Of a DNA stretch of 34,100 nt, positions 16,087 through 24,916 are shown in pieces. A program made the position numbers and the translations under genes. This DNA comes from Phycisphaerales bacterium (GTDB taxonomy: Bacteria; Planctomycetota; Phycisphaerae; Phycisphaerales; SM1A02). Within the stretch, counting starts at the first letter, position 1. Each line of letters opens with the position of its first letter. Under the pieces are notes generated by a model. That model was given only the letters and a program-made list of their open reading frames with translations, was not told the DNA's origin and did no database searches. The stretch is from assembly GCA_013003065.1 (NCBI GenBank), contig JABDLI010000157.1, positions 1 to 34,100 on the forward strand. Reading direction: 5' to 3'.

Positions 16087-17316
16087 CTAGCCTCCGACCA
16101 GGTTGCTCATCTTGAAGATCGGCAGAATGATCGCCATCGCGATGAAGCCGACGATCGCACCCATGACGATGATCATGATCGGCTCGATCATGCTCGTGAC
16201 GGCCTTGATCGCGTCGCGCAGCGCCTTCTGGTAGTAGGTCGAGATCTCCTCGAGCACCTCGCCCAGGCGACCGGATTCCTCGCCCGCGCCGATCATCTGA
16301 ACAACGGAGCGTGGCAACAACGTCGACCGCACGAGCTGCGACTGCACCTTCTTGCCCTGCTTGACGGCGGCGTAGACGTTGCGCCACATCTTCTTGTAGA
16401 GCAGGTTGCCGGAGATGTCGCCGGTAATGGCCAGCGTGTCGAGCATCGGTACGCCGGCGTTCAGCAGCTCGCCCATCGTGTGCAGCGAACGGCTGACGTA
16501 AAGCGCCCGGAACATCCGTTTGAACAGCGGCGTCGTCAGCTTGGTCTTGTCGAACCAGAGCAGTCCGATCTCGGTCTTGAGGAACAGGACGAGACCCAGA
16601 CCCACCGCGATGCCGGCCACCAGGATCGTCCACCAATACGAGACCATCCAGTCCGACAAACCCATCAGGAACTTTGTGGGCCATGGAAGCACTTCTTCCT
16701 TGCCCGCGAACACACCGGCAAACTTCGGCAGAACGAACGTGAGCAGGAACACCGTCACGCCGATCGCCATGCCACCGATGATGCCGGGGTAGATGCTCGC
16801 CCCGATGACCATCTTCTTGGTCTCGAGCTGCTGCGCAATGTAGGCAGCGATCCGGTCGAGCATCCGGGCGAACGAGCCGCTCATCTCCGACGCACGCACC
16901 ATGTTCTGGTAGAGCGGGCCGAAAAGCTTCGGGTACTTGACAATCGCCTCGGAGAACTGCTTGCCGGACTCGATGTCCGATTTGATCGCGAGCAGGATCT
17001 TCTTGAACTTCGGATTCGGGATCTGCTCGGAAATGCCCTCGAGGGCCGCCCGGAGACTGATGCCCGCGCGGATCATGACCGCGAGCTGCGTCGTGAAGTC
17101 GAGCACGTCCTTCTGCGTCGGTCCCGACGAGTAGTTCAGGACCTTCGAGATACGCGAACCCAGTCGATTGCCGGCGTTCTGCACCGGCACCATCGACATG
17201 ACGTGATGTCCCTGACTGCGCAGGGTCGCCGCCGCGCTGGCGGCACTGTCGGCGGTCAGAATCCCGGCTTGGATCTGACCCGAAGACAGTCGAGCTTGAA
17301 AGCGGTACTGCGGCAT
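16087..17316 (-). CDS. pilC: Type IV pilus / type II secretion inner-membrane platform protein (PilC/GspF)
   Basis: A 409-residue polytopic inner-membrane protein that forms the platform linking the cytoplasmic ATPase to pilin assembly. It shows the N-terminal cytoplasmic YRFQARLSSGQIQAGIL region, then two T2SSF repeats (about 70-195 and 275-400). Each has a cytoplasmic helical bundle and membrane helices, and the second ends IMIIVMGAIVGFIAMAIILPIF. The MIRAGISLRAAL and LLNAGVPMLDTL pair marks the two repeats. The length is typical. It follows pilT by 21 bp, with a GAGGGG Shine-Dalgarno, and precedes the prepilin genes. Confidence 0.92.
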   Translation of the reverse strand: MPQYRFQARLSSGQIQAGILTADSAASAAATLRSQGHHVMSMVPVQNAGNRLGSRISKVLNYSSGPTQKDVLDFTTQLAVMIRAGISLRAALEGISEQIPNPKFKKILLAIKSDIESGKQFSEAIVKYPKLFGPLYQNMVRASEMSGSFARMLDRIAAYIAQQLETKKMVIGASIYPGIIGGMAIGVTVFLLTFVLPKFAGVFAGKEEVLPWPTKFLMGLSDWMVSYWWTILVAGIAVGLGLVLFLKTEIGLLWFDKTKLTTPLFKRMFRALYVSRSLHTMGELLNAGVPMLDTLAITGDISGNLLYKKMWRNVYAAVKQGKKVQSQLVRSTLLPRSVVQMIGAGEESGRLGEVLEEISTYYQKALRDAIKAVTSMIEPIMIIVMGAIVGFIAMAIILPIFKMSNLVGG

Positions 17317-17337
17317 TCGAAACCCGTCCCCTCTGGA

Positions 17338-18393
17338 TCATGCGGCCAACTGACGTTCGATCTTGTCGGGATACGCGGCCTGGGCCACGGCATCCTCACG
17401 ACTGATGAACCCGTTGAAGTAGAGTTCGGCGATGGAGTTGTCCAGGCTGATCATGCCCATCTGCCGGCTCGTATCGATGACGTTCGGAATCTCGAACGTC
17501 CGCGCCTCGCGGATGATGTTGCGGACGGCCGGCGTACAGAGCATGACCTCCACCGCGGGCACCATGCCCGGGCGATCGATGCGGCTGAACAGCGTCTGCG
17601 AGACCACGGCCTGCAGCGTGTTGCCGAGCATCGACCGGATCTGGTTCTGCTGACCGGCGGGATACATATCGATGATCCGCTCGACCGTCTGCGATGCGTT
17701 GACGGTATGGAGCGTGGACAGAACGAGGTGGCCCGTCTCCGCGGCGGAGATCGCGAGCGCGGTGGTGTCGAGGTCACGCATCTCGCCGACCAGGATGATG
17801 TCCGGGTCCTGACGCAACGCGTGCTTCAGACCCGAGGCAAAGCTCGGCATGTCCTGCCCCAACTCGCGTTGCTCGATGAGGCACTTGCGTGATTCGAGCG
17901 AGTACTCGACCGGATCCTCGAGCGTGATGATGTGCTTGCGGTACCGCTCGTTCATCGCTTCGATCATGGATGCGAGCGTGGTCGTCTTGCCCGAGCCCGT
18001 GTCGCCGGTGACGAGGACGAGTCCCCGGGGGAGGTACGTGAGCCGGCTGATGACCTCGGGAAGGTTGAGTGCCTCCAGCGGCGGCGCCTTGGTCTTGATG
18101 ACACGCAACGCGAGGCCGATCGACGCTCGCTGCATGTGGGCGTTGACGCGGTAGCGGTCGAGCCCGTCGATCTCGTAGGAGAAGTCGAGATCCGCCGCTT
18201 CCTTGAACCGGCGCATCTGCGTCTCGGAGATCATGGAGCGGAGCTGCTCTTCCATCACGTCCGGCGTGAGGACGGGAAACTCCAGCGGGGTCATGACGGT
18301 GTTCACCCGCATCATGGGCGGATGACCGCTGATGAGGTGGATGTCCGAAGCCCCATGTTCGTGCGCCGTGCGAAGGATCTCGACAAATTGCAT
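17338..18393 (-). CDS. pilT: Twitching motility / pilus retraction ATPase (PilT)
   Basis: A 351-residue secretion-superfamily hexameric ATPase at the cytoplasmic face of the pilus base. It shows the N-terminal ASDIHLISGHPPMMRV typical of PilT, Walker A GDTGSGKTT at 130-138, the Asp box around ITLEDPVE, Walker B DIILVGEMRD, and the His box ETGHLVLSTLHT. The C-terminus lacks the AIRNLIRE-type spelling but has VRNIIREARTFEIPNVI, equivalent to the retraction motif region. The start at 18393 gives the conserved MQFVEIL N-terminus with GGGGAA upstream; the longer frame upstream is rejected. No PilB-type extension ATPase is in the window, so either it lies elsewhere or this ATPase serves both roles. 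Confidence 0.92.
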   Translation of the reverse strand: MQFVEILRTAHEHGASDIHLISGHPPMMRVNTVMTPLEFPVLTPDVMEEQLRSMISETQMRRFKEAADLDFSYEIDGLDRYRVNAHMQRASIGLALRVIKTKAPPLEALNLPEVISRLTYLPRGLVLVTGDTGSGKTTTLASMIEAMNERYRKHIITLEDPVEYSLESRKCLIEQRELGQDMPSFASGLKHALRQDPDIILVGEMRDLDTTALAISAAETGHLVLSTLHTVNASQTVERIIDMYPAGQQNQIRSMLGNTLQAVVSQTLFSRIDRPGMVPAVEVMLCTPAVRNIIREARTFEIPNVIDTSRQMGMISLDNSIAELYFNGFISREDAVAQAAYPDKIERQLAA

Positions 18394-18476
18394 TGTGTTC
18401 CCCGAGTCTTGAGAGCGAACGGACCATCTGCCCGCGCTCATATCGTCAAGACCCAATCGTGGGATTACGGGGCGAC

Positions 18477-18542
18477 AAAACCAATCCGCGCGCCTCCGCG
18501 GGCGCCGACGCCCGCGTTGGCTGTGCCGATTGTGCGGATTGG
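18477..18542 (-). terminator. Composite hairpin with T-run downstream of the LEA-like gene
   Basis: On the minus strand an outer 9-bp stem, CCAATCCGC...GCGGATTGG, encloses a perfect 8-bp hairpin, CGCGGGCG-TCGG-CGCCCGCG (18497-18516). It is followed immediately by TTTTGT (T-run 18477-18480). It lies between the LEA-like stop and pilT, so it may end the upstream transcript. Confidence 0.45.
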
Positions 18543-18595
18543 CGATGGCCGATAAGCGTCCGCGCGGCATTCGGCCGTCGGGCCGATGAACACCG

Positions 18596-19126
18596 TCAGG
18601 GCGCGTGCGACGCGGTTTCTTCCCGGACGCCGGCGGGTGTCGCGGTGGACGTCCATTCCGCCACCGTGCCGCGGTATCGGAACCCGGTCTTCGGGCGGCG
18701 GACGCCGGTGTCGAGAAGGATGTCCGCCAACGCGCCCGGGGTCGTGTAGTGGAGCTCGCCCGCGATCCCCCACGCGTCCGACGCCGCGACGCTGCCCTCG
18801 ACATCCGCCGGGATGACGGCGGGCACGGAGAGCATCTGCCGCCGCCGTGCGGCGAGCACCATTTGCGCGGCGTGCCGTCCGCGATACGCCGCCTGGCCGG
18901 AAACGGAAACCGTGTAGTGCAGCTCCAGCAGCTCGACGCTCTCGTCGTTCGGATTGGCGACTTCGAACTCGAGGTCGAGACGCGTGGCGTCCGGGGTGCG
19001 TTCGCCCAGTCGCGCGGCCGCGAAGACAACGTCGGGCGGCCGATAACTCGCGCAGCCCCCGGCCGCGTTCATCACGATGACGAGCAGCATGAGCAGCCCC
19101 GCGTCACGACAGGCTTGTGCGGTCAT
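18596..19126 (-). CDS. LEA14/WHy-domain lipoprotein
   Basis: A 176-residue exported protein with an N-terminal hydrophobic stretch LLMLLVIVM and a probable lipobox cysteine (AGGC). The body has the LEA type-2 (WHy) pattern: LDLEFEVANPNDESVELLELHYTV, followed by GRHAAQM and VPAVIP. Such beta-sandwich domains occur in bacterial lipoproteins of unknown function. The lipobox is weak, with Gly at -1 and -2 and Ala at -3. A GTG three bases upstream is an alternative start. It lies 27 bp downstream of the small membrane protein gene, but a candidate promoter sits just before its ATG. Confidence 0.75.
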   Translation of the reverse strand: MTAQACRDAGLLMLLVIVMNAAGGCASYRPPDVVFAAARLGERTPDATRLDLEFEVANPNDESVELLELHYTVSVSGQAAYRGRHAAQMVLAARRRQMLSVPAVIPADVEGSVAASDAWGIAGELHYTTPGALADILLDTGVRRPKTGFRYRGTVAEWTSTATPAGVREETASHAP

Positions 19127-19132
19127 CACGGC

Positions 19133-19161
19133 ACTCTACCGGTCCCGCGGGGGTCAGTCGA
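19133..19161 (-). promoter_or_regulatory. Candidate promoter of the LEA-like gene (leaderless spacing)
   Basis: On the minus strand there is TCGACT (19156-19161), a 17-bp spacer and TAGAGT (19133-19138), then six bases to the ATG. The -35 overlaps the end of the upstream gene. Confidence 0.4.
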
Positions 19162-19582
19162 GGCGGAGCCACTGATCGGAGTGGTCCGAGAGCACCGTCT
19201 GGAGCTGCACGGGCGAGTCGATTTCCTGGGAGTAGTTGTGCCAGAGCACGCTCATCACGACCAGGATTCCGAGCGCACACCACGCGGCCACCTCGCCGGA
19301 GCGATGCCACCGAACCCGGTACAGCAGTGAGATGCATATTCCGACCGTGACCGCCTTGTAGGCCGATAGTACCCACGGTGACTGCGTGTGCTTGATCAGG
19401 TAGGCCGCGATCGGGTTGGCCTCGACCATCCCGATGGTCCGGAGGTAGCCGAGCGTGACGATCAGGTCGGCGATCGAGAGGATCACGACGCCTGCGAGCA
19501 CAACCATCACCCGGCGGCCCCGGCGCTCGGCCCGGTCCCGGCCGAGACTCGGGAGCTTCTCGTGATGTGGTATCGCGAGCAC
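19154..19582 (-). CDS. Small multi-pass membrane protein, DUF5658-like
   Basis: A 142-residue integral membrane protein of unknown function. A short basic cytoplasmic N-terminus (LGRDRAERRGRR) is followed by three or four hydrophobic helices. SIADLIVTLGYL and GMVEANPIAAYLI resemble the D-x-x-x-T and E-x-NP signatures of DUF5658 proteins. The start is a GTG preceded by GGGGAGGGG at good spacing; the longer frame to 19657 and the ATG at 19507 are alternatives. It is divergent from the PQQ/TPR gene and upstream of the LEA-like gene. The family label comes from memory of the motif and is moderately sure. Confidence 0.7.
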   Translation of the reverse strand: MLAIPHHEKLPSLGRDRAERRGRRVMVVLAGVVILSIADLIVTLGYLRTIGMVEANPIAAYLIKHTQSPWVLSAYKAVTVGICISLLYRVRWHRSGEVAAWCALGILVVMSVLWHNYSQEIDSPVQLQTVLSDHSDQWLRLD

Positions 19583-19720
19583 GGCTCGATCCCCTCCCCA
19601 AGGCGCCCGCTTATGCCTCGGCAAACTGCGGTGACCGCTTGACCGACCCGCCCCCACTCGGTGGATAGGATGATCCGCGAGGTTCGCTTGCGCGTGCCCC
19701 CGCCTCGGATCAGAGACGCC

Positions 19721-22700
19721 ATGAGCAAAATCCCCCTGTGCTATCGGATCCTTTTCCTGCTCTTGCCGGTGCTCGGCTTCGTCGCGACGTCGCCTGGCCA
19801 GCTTGGCAACCCGGTGTACGTCGACGACTCACCGCAGGCGTGGGAGCTCATCCAGCTCGCCCGCGCGCAGGCATCCGAGAACGAGGGCGAGGCGATCCGG
19901 ATCTACCAGGAGCTGCTCGACGACTACGGCACCAAGCTGATCCCGCTTCACCCTGCGACCGACGATGAATTCGTCTCCGTCCGTGATCACGTGCTCGCCG
20001 AGCTGATGGCGAGCGATGCGTTGCTCGACCGGCACCGTCTGATGGAGTCCGCCGAAGCGACGCGGTTGCTCGAGGCGCGGGAGTACATCGAGCTCGCACG
20101 CACCCGCCCGCTGACCGCCCCCGGTCTCGAGGCCCTCCTGTGGTGCGGGCAGGACGCGCTCGAATCCGGACGCTTCCAGACCGCGGCGTCCTGGCTCGAG
20201 CCGGCCATCACGCATCCGGATCTGACCGCGCGTCAGGCGGCGCACGCGTGGTTCATGCTCGGCATGGCCGCCCACTATGCGGGAATCGACGGGCAACGCC
20301 GCCAGGCGCTGGCCGCGTTGACCGAGCTCGGCAGCCCGGGCGGGGAGTGCCGACGCGAGCTCGAGCGACTCGTGGCCCTCGACGTGCCGACGCCGGCGGA
20401 CAGCGGGGCGACGACGCTGGAGCGGACGACGACCACGGACCTCGAAGACCTCGTTGCGCAGACGATCTGGTCGGCGCCCCTCGACGACGCGTTGATCCAC
20501 CGCCGGTTCGGCGAACGATCGACGTCACGCGCGCCCGGCTCGACGAGCTTCGAACGCAAGCAGCGGCAGGGCGAGCTGACCACGACGACGCCCACGGTCG
20601 TCGACAACCTCGTGTACACGAACGAAGGTCACACCATCCGCGCACTCGACCGCTACACGGGCCGCACGATCTGGACTTGGACGCAGGTGCAACGCCGGCG
20701 GCAGAGCGGACCGTCCAACGACAGCGACCAGGCCGGTGATCTCAACGTCGTCACGGTGAGCGGGGACGACCTGGTGACGCTGACCGGCCACGCTTTCACG
20801 GCGACCCGCTCCGACGATGGGCAGGTCGTCTGTCTCGACGCCGTCACGGGCGACTTCCGATGGGCCCGAAGCCTCCAGCGGATCGGTGACGATCGCGAGT
20901 TCGACGGCTTGTTTCCGCACGGGGCGCCGATCGTCGCCGAGGGGCGGGTCTTCTTGCTCGCCCGTCGCGTCACGAAACAGCTTCTCACCGGCTGTTACGT
21001 CGTGGCGCTCGACCTGGCCACCGGCGAGCTGAGCTGGATACGGCACCTCGCGTCCAGCGGCTCGCGTTCACGCAGCCCGCGTCCGTTTTCGAGCATCGTG
21101 CACCGCGATCGCGACGTGTACGTGGCGACCGCGATCGGCGCGATCGCGTGCCTCGACGCCGCCACCGGCACGACGCGGTGGCTCCGGCGGTACAGCGTGC
21201 CCGTCACCGTGCGGAGCCAGGAGCGGCGTCCGTGGGAGTTCGGGGGCCCGGTCGTCACGGACGAGCATGTGATCGCCGTGACGCCCGACCAGCGATCGGT
21301 CGTCGTGATCGATCGGCAGAGCGGCGACGAGCTGCGCACGCACAATGCCTGGCCGCGTGGCACCTGGAATTCGCCACGCTATCTCGTGGCGAGCGATCGC
21401 TATCTCTACGCCGTCGGCACCGAGATCCGCGCATTCCCGCTCGTCGCCCTCGATCAGCCGCAGTGGTCGCTGCCGGCGCCGGCCGAGAGCCGGCTGGGCG
21501 GGCTCCTCGATGAGCCGGTGCCGGGAACGCCGATGATCGAGCCCCCGACGCTCGTCGGCCGCGTGCAGCTCGCCGACCACGCGCTCGTGGTGCCGACGCT
21601 GAGCGGTCTGCTGCTCGTCGATCCGGAGACGGGGGTCACGCTGAACCAGCTCGAGGTCGAACGGGCGGGGAACCCGGTGGCAGTCGGTTCGCAGCTCTTC
21701 GTTTCCGGCGCCAATCGGCTGGACGTCTACATGTCGCTTGGCCGCGCGGAGCAGATGCTGCGGCAGCGGATCGCCAGCAACCCGACCGACTCGGAGCCGG
21801 CCTTGTCGCTCCTGCAACTGGGGGTGCGGGTGGACGATCTCACGCTCGCGCTCGAGGGGGCCGAGCTGGCGCTGGCTGCCATCCGCGACACCGGCGCCGA
21901 GACGCCGACCGCGGTCGCCCGCCGCGAGCTCTTCGGCATGCTCCTGGAGATTCACGAGCGTCGGATCGCTCGCACGCACGAGGAGCAAGCAGCGCTCTAC
22001 GCGATGATCGGCGCCGTCGCGACGACGGCGGAGCAGCGTGTCGAGTACTACCTCGCCTACGGCGACGGCGTCGGCGAACGGGATCCGGGCGAGGCCGCCC
22101 GCTCCTACCAGCGTATTCTGGATCGATCGGTGCTCGCGGGGACGGTGCGTGGGCAGGCCGGGCTGCTGCGCCCGGCCGGCGTGTGGGCGGCCGAGCGGTT
22201 GGCGACCCTGATCGAGACGCACGGACCGTCGGTGTACGCCGACGCGTCCGCCCAAGCCGCCGCGACCCTGGCGCGGTTGGAAGGGCACGCATCCCCGGAT
22301 CCCGCCGAGCTGCTGACGCTCGCCGCCAAAGCGCCGTTCGCCCCCGCCGGTGTGACGGCCGCGTTGCGGGCGGCCGAAATCAAACGCGCTGCCGGCGACG
22401 ACCGGGGGGCGCTCGCGGCGTTGGCCGGCGCCTATCACCTCGCGCCGCGTTCGGACCGGGGCGATCGTCTTCTGGGCGCGTTCGTCGCAACGCTCGCGGA
22501 CCAGGGCGACGACGCGTCCGCGCGGGCCGTCCTCGAAGAGGTCATTGCAACGCGCGACGACGCGCGGCTCCTGACGGCGACCGGCCCCCGCGTCGCGACG
22601 GATTGGCGTGACACGTTTGCACCCGGGCGGGTCGAGCGTCGCTCTCGACTCGGCCGGACGCCCCGAACCGCGCGGGTCATGCCGGGACGTCTGCTCCCCG

Positions 22701-23953
22701 CCGCGGCGGGCGTGACGCCGGTGGGTACGCCATCGACCGCGTTCCTGCTGGAAGGCGAGCACCTCACTCGTCTGGAGGGATCGACGATCGGGCCGCGGTG
22801 GACGGTGACGCTCGATGCGCCCGGCGCGCAGCTGCTGGCGGCGGATGAACGCTCGGTCCTGCTGTGGATGGGCGAGCAGACGGACGATCCCCGGGTGGTC
22901 GCACTCGACCCGCAGACCGGCCGGGCCCGGTGGACGACACCGCCTCTGCGGGAGCATCTCGACGAGCCGCTCTCACGCGATCGCGGCGCCATCGCGCAAA
23001 TGCCGAACGGCCTTCCCTTCGATCCCCGCGAGACGCTGGTTCGGCTCGGCGACGAACTGGCCTTCCTGATCCAACGCACCGGGGGCGTTGTCGCGGCTCG
23101 GCCCTCGGCGGCCGGCGCGATCGCATGGAGCCTCGACCGGACGCTGGAGCAGGTGCACATCGCCGAGGCGCATCCCTTCGGTCTGATCCTCGCCGGCATT
23201 GGTCGCACGCCGGCGCCGGACGGGACGACGGGCGAGCTCGTGCCGCAGATCGTCGTGCTCGCCAACGAGACCGGTGACGTGCTCCACCGAATCCGACCCC
23301 AATCGCCGGGCGGCGTGACGTGGATGACGGCGACGCCGATGGGCCGCGTCGTCTGCGCGACGCCGGAGGCGATCGAGCTGATCGACATCCTGCGGGGCCG
23401 CGCGATCTGGACCAACCTCTCCTACGCCGCGATGGAAACCCGTCGCGGGTGGCCCGCCGAGGGGCACGTGGTGATCGAGAGTCCCACGAGCAGCCTCCAC
23501 ACGCTGGATCTCACGAGCGGCGTCATCTCCGAGGCCTTCGACACGAACGCACGGGGCTCGTGGGAACGCGACACGCTCCGCGCGGTTCGTTTCGCGGACG
23601 GCCAGATCGTCACCCGATACAGCGAGCGGATGATCTGCTACGACCTGACCGGCGCGATCATCGGCGCCGACGTCATCGACGAGCCGCGTGACTACCGCGC
23701 GTTGCTGTTCGCGGAAGATCGCCTGGTGCTCGTGAGTCAGTTCGAGTCGCGTCAGGTGCAGGTGCAGGACGACGGCACCCGCCGCACGCAACGCAAATAC
23801 CGCCTCTACGTGCTCTCGCCCAACGGGCGGTTGGAGATGCCGGTGATCGAGATCCCGCCGATCGCCCAACGGGTGCGGGACGCGGCGGTCATCGACGGCG
23901 GCGTGTTGCTGTCGACGAACAGCGAGACGATCGTCGTGCCGTTCGAGAACTGA
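19721..23953 (+). CDS. Very large exported PQQ-propeller / TPR protein
   Basis: A 1410-residue protein with a signal peptide (YRILFLLLPVLGFVATSPG), hence periplasmic or surface-exposed. After an alpha-helical TPR-like stretch (about 25-220), a first beta-propeller (about 285-660) shows PQQ-type repeats A/C-x-D-x-x-TG-x-x-x-W, such as ALDRYTGRTIWTW, CLDAVTGDFRWAR, ALDLATGELSWIR and CLDAATGTTRWLR. A second helical, TPR-like section (about 670-960) leads to a second propeller-like half (about 996-1410, including ALDPQTGRARWTT). BamB-like and quinoprotein propellers share these repeats; no enzyme active site is recognisable. A scaffold or stress-sensing role is only a guess. An upstream GTG at 19661 is less likely because it hides the signal peptide. 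Confidence 0.78.
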   Translation: MSKIPLCYRILFLLLPVLGFVATSPGQLGNPVYVDDSPQAWELIQLARAQASENEGEAIRIYQELLDDYGTKLIPLHPATDDEFVSVRDHVLAELMASDALLDRHRLMESAEATRLLEAREYIELARTRPLTAPGLEALLWCGQDALESGRFQTAASWLEPAITHPDLTARQAAHAWFMLGMAAHYAGIDGQRRQALAALTELGSPGGECRRELERLVALDVPTPADSGATTLERTTTTDLEDLVAQTIWSAPLDDALIHRRFGERSTSRAPGSTSFERKQRQGELTTTTPTVVDNLVYTNEGHTIRALDRYTGRTIWTWTQVQRRRQSGPSNDSDQAGDLNVVTVSGDDLVTLTGHAFTATRSDDGQVVCLDAVTGDFRWARSLQRIGDDREFDGLFPHGAPIVAEGRVFLLARRVTKQLLTGCYVVALDLATGELSWIRHLASSGSRSRSPRPFSSIVHRDRDVYVATAIGAIACLDAATGTTRWLRRYSVPVTVRSQERRPWEFGGPVVTDEHVIAVTPDQRSVVVIDRQSGDELRTHNAWPRGTWNSPRYLVASDRYLYAVGTEIRAFPLVALDQPQWSLPAPAESRLGGLLDEPVPGTPMIEPPTLVGRVQLADHALVVPTLSGLLLVDPETGVTLNQLEVERAGNPVAVGSQLFVSGANRLDVYMSLGRAEQMLRQRIASNPTDSEPALSLLQLGVRVDDLTLALEGAELALAAIRDTGAETPTAVARRELFGMLLEIHERRIARTHEEQAALYAMIGAVATTAEQRVEYYLAYGDGVGERDPGEAARSYQRILDRSVLAGTVRGQAGLLRPAGVWAAERLATLIETHGPSVYADASAQAAATLARLEGHASPDPAELLTLAAKAPFAPAGVTAALRAAEIKRAAGDDRGALAALAGAYHLAPRSDRGDRLLGAFVATLADQGDDASARAVLEEVIATRDDARLLTATGPRVATDWRDTFAPGRVERRSRLGRTPRTARVMPGRLLPAAAGVTPVGTPSTAFLLEGEHLTRLEGSTIGPRWTVTLDAPGAQLLAADERSVLLWMGEQTDDPRVVALDPQTGRARWTTPPLREHLDEPLSRDRGAIAQMPNGLPFDPRETLVRLGDELAFLIQRTGGVVAARPSAAGAIAWSLDRTLEQVHIAEAHPFGLILAGIGRTPAPDGTTGELVPQIVVLANETGDVLHRIRPQSPGGVTWMTATPMGRVVCATPEAIELIDILRGRAIWTNLSYAAMETRRGWPAEGHVVIESPTSSLHTLDLTSGVISEAFDTNARGSWERDTLRAVRFADGQIVTRYSERMICYDLTGAIIGADVIDEPRDYRALLFAEDRLVLVSQFESRQVQVQDDGTRRTQRKYRLYVLSPNGRLEMPVIEIPPIAQRVRDAAVIDGGVLLSTNSETIVVPFEN

Positions 23954-23967
23954 GACGGACGGCATTC

Positions 23968-23987
23968 GATCGGATTGCGTGCCGATC
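23968..23987. terminator. Weak hairpin between convergent PQQ/TPR and lpxA genes
   Basis: GATCGG and CCGATC flank an 8-base loop in the 80-bp gap between two convergent stop codons. No T-run follows, so intrinsic termination is doubtful. Confidence 0.25.
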
Positions 23988-24033
23988 TGACTGCGGGAAA
24001 GGCGGAGAGAACAGAGGGCCGCGGAGACGGCGG

Positions 24034-24873
24034 TCAGTGACTCGCCGCGGTCGCGATCGCGCGTTTGTCGTCGTGGCGGAAGTTCTCGAGCGCGCGGCCA
24101 TGGACGCCGTCGGCGGTCGCGGCGAGGGAGTCGCAGAGTCGGAGCACGGCGGGCACCTCGGGGTAGTCGCCGCGGAGCTGCTCGAGCTTCTCGACCATCG
24201 GGGCGCCGTTGTCCCGGTAGAGCCGCTTGAACGCATCCTTGACGGCGTCGATGTGCTCGGCCGGATAGCCGCGGCGGGTCATCGCGATCGAGTTGATCGC
24301 CCGCACCTCGGCGGGGTTGCCTTCGACGATCATGAACGGGGGGACATCCTTCGCGATGCGGGCGAGGCCGCCGACGAAGGCACAGGAGCCGATCGTCGTG
24401 AAGTGGTGGACGCCGACCCCGCCGCCGATCGACGCGCCATCCTCGACCCGCACGTGCCCGGCGATCATGACCTGATTCGCGATCACGATCTCGCTGCCGA
24501 TGACGCTGTCGTGCGCGAGGTGCGCCGCGACCATCACGAGGTTCTGATTGCCCATCCGCGTGACCCCGCCGCCGTTGGCCGTGCCGCGGTGAATCGTGAC
24601 GTGCTCGCGGATCACGTTGTCGTTGCCGATGACGCAGGTCGCGTGCTCGCCGTTGAACTTCATGTCCTGGGGATCGGCGCCGATGACGGTGAAGGGGAAG
24701 AACTCGTTCCCTTCCCCGATCGTCGTCAACGAATGGATGACGACATGGTTGTGCAGCACCGTGCGCGCGCCGATCACCACGTCCGGCCCGACCGTGCAGT
24801 ACGCGCCGATCGTGACCGAGTCCGCGATGACCGCGGAGGGATCGACGATTGCGGTGGGATGAATGTTCGACAT
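24034..24873 (-). CDS. lpxA: UDP-N-acetylglucosamine O-acyltransferase (LpxA)
   Basis: LpxA adds the first 3-hydroxyacyl chain to UDP-GlcNAc, starting lipid A synthesis in the cytoplasm. The 279 residues begin NIHPTAIVDPSAVI and form a left-handed beta-helix of hexapeptide repeats. They continue through GADPQDMKFNGE, VIREHVTIHRGTANGGGVTRMGN and VAAHLAHDSVIG with the catalytic histidine H121 (E. coli H125). The C-terminus has the helical cap with AINSIAMTRRGYP. The start at 24873 was preferred over an upstream ATG that would overlap lpxC-fabZ. It is the last gene of the bamA-skp-lpxD-lpxC/fabZ-lpxA operon; lpxB is not in the window. Confidence 0.95.
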   Translation of the reverse strand: MSNIHPTAIVDPSAVIADSVTIGAYCTVGPDVVIGARTVLHNHVVIHSLTTIGEGNEFFPFTVIGADPQDMKFNGEHATCVIGNDNVIREHVTIHRGTANGGGVTRMGNQNLVMVAAHLAHDSVIGSEIVIANQVMIAGHVRVEDGASIGGGVGVHHFTTIGSCAFVGGLARIAKDVPPFMIVEGNPAEVRAINSIAMTRRGYPAEHIDAVKDAFKRLYRDNGAPMVEKLEQLRGDYPEVPAVLRLCDSLAATADGVHGRALENFRHDDKRAIATAASH

Positions 24874-24916
24874 CGTGAAAGTACTCGTCTCCACCCGAAC
24901 GGGTGGGTGTGTCTGA

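Noticed and set aside
15446-17341. 631-residue frame containing the PilV-like protein
   Set aside because: The upstream part is antiphase to pilC and has no recognisable protein; the strong Shine-Dalgarno and prepilin leader fix the start at 16060.
18441-18450. TTGACG as -35 of a pilT promoter
   Set aside because: No acceptable -10 lies 16-18 bp downstream on the minus strand.
17338-19029. 563-residue version of PilT
   Set aside because: The upstream extension crosses the intergenic hairpin and the LEA-like gene; PilT's conserved N-terminus and Shine-Dalgarno place the start at 18393.
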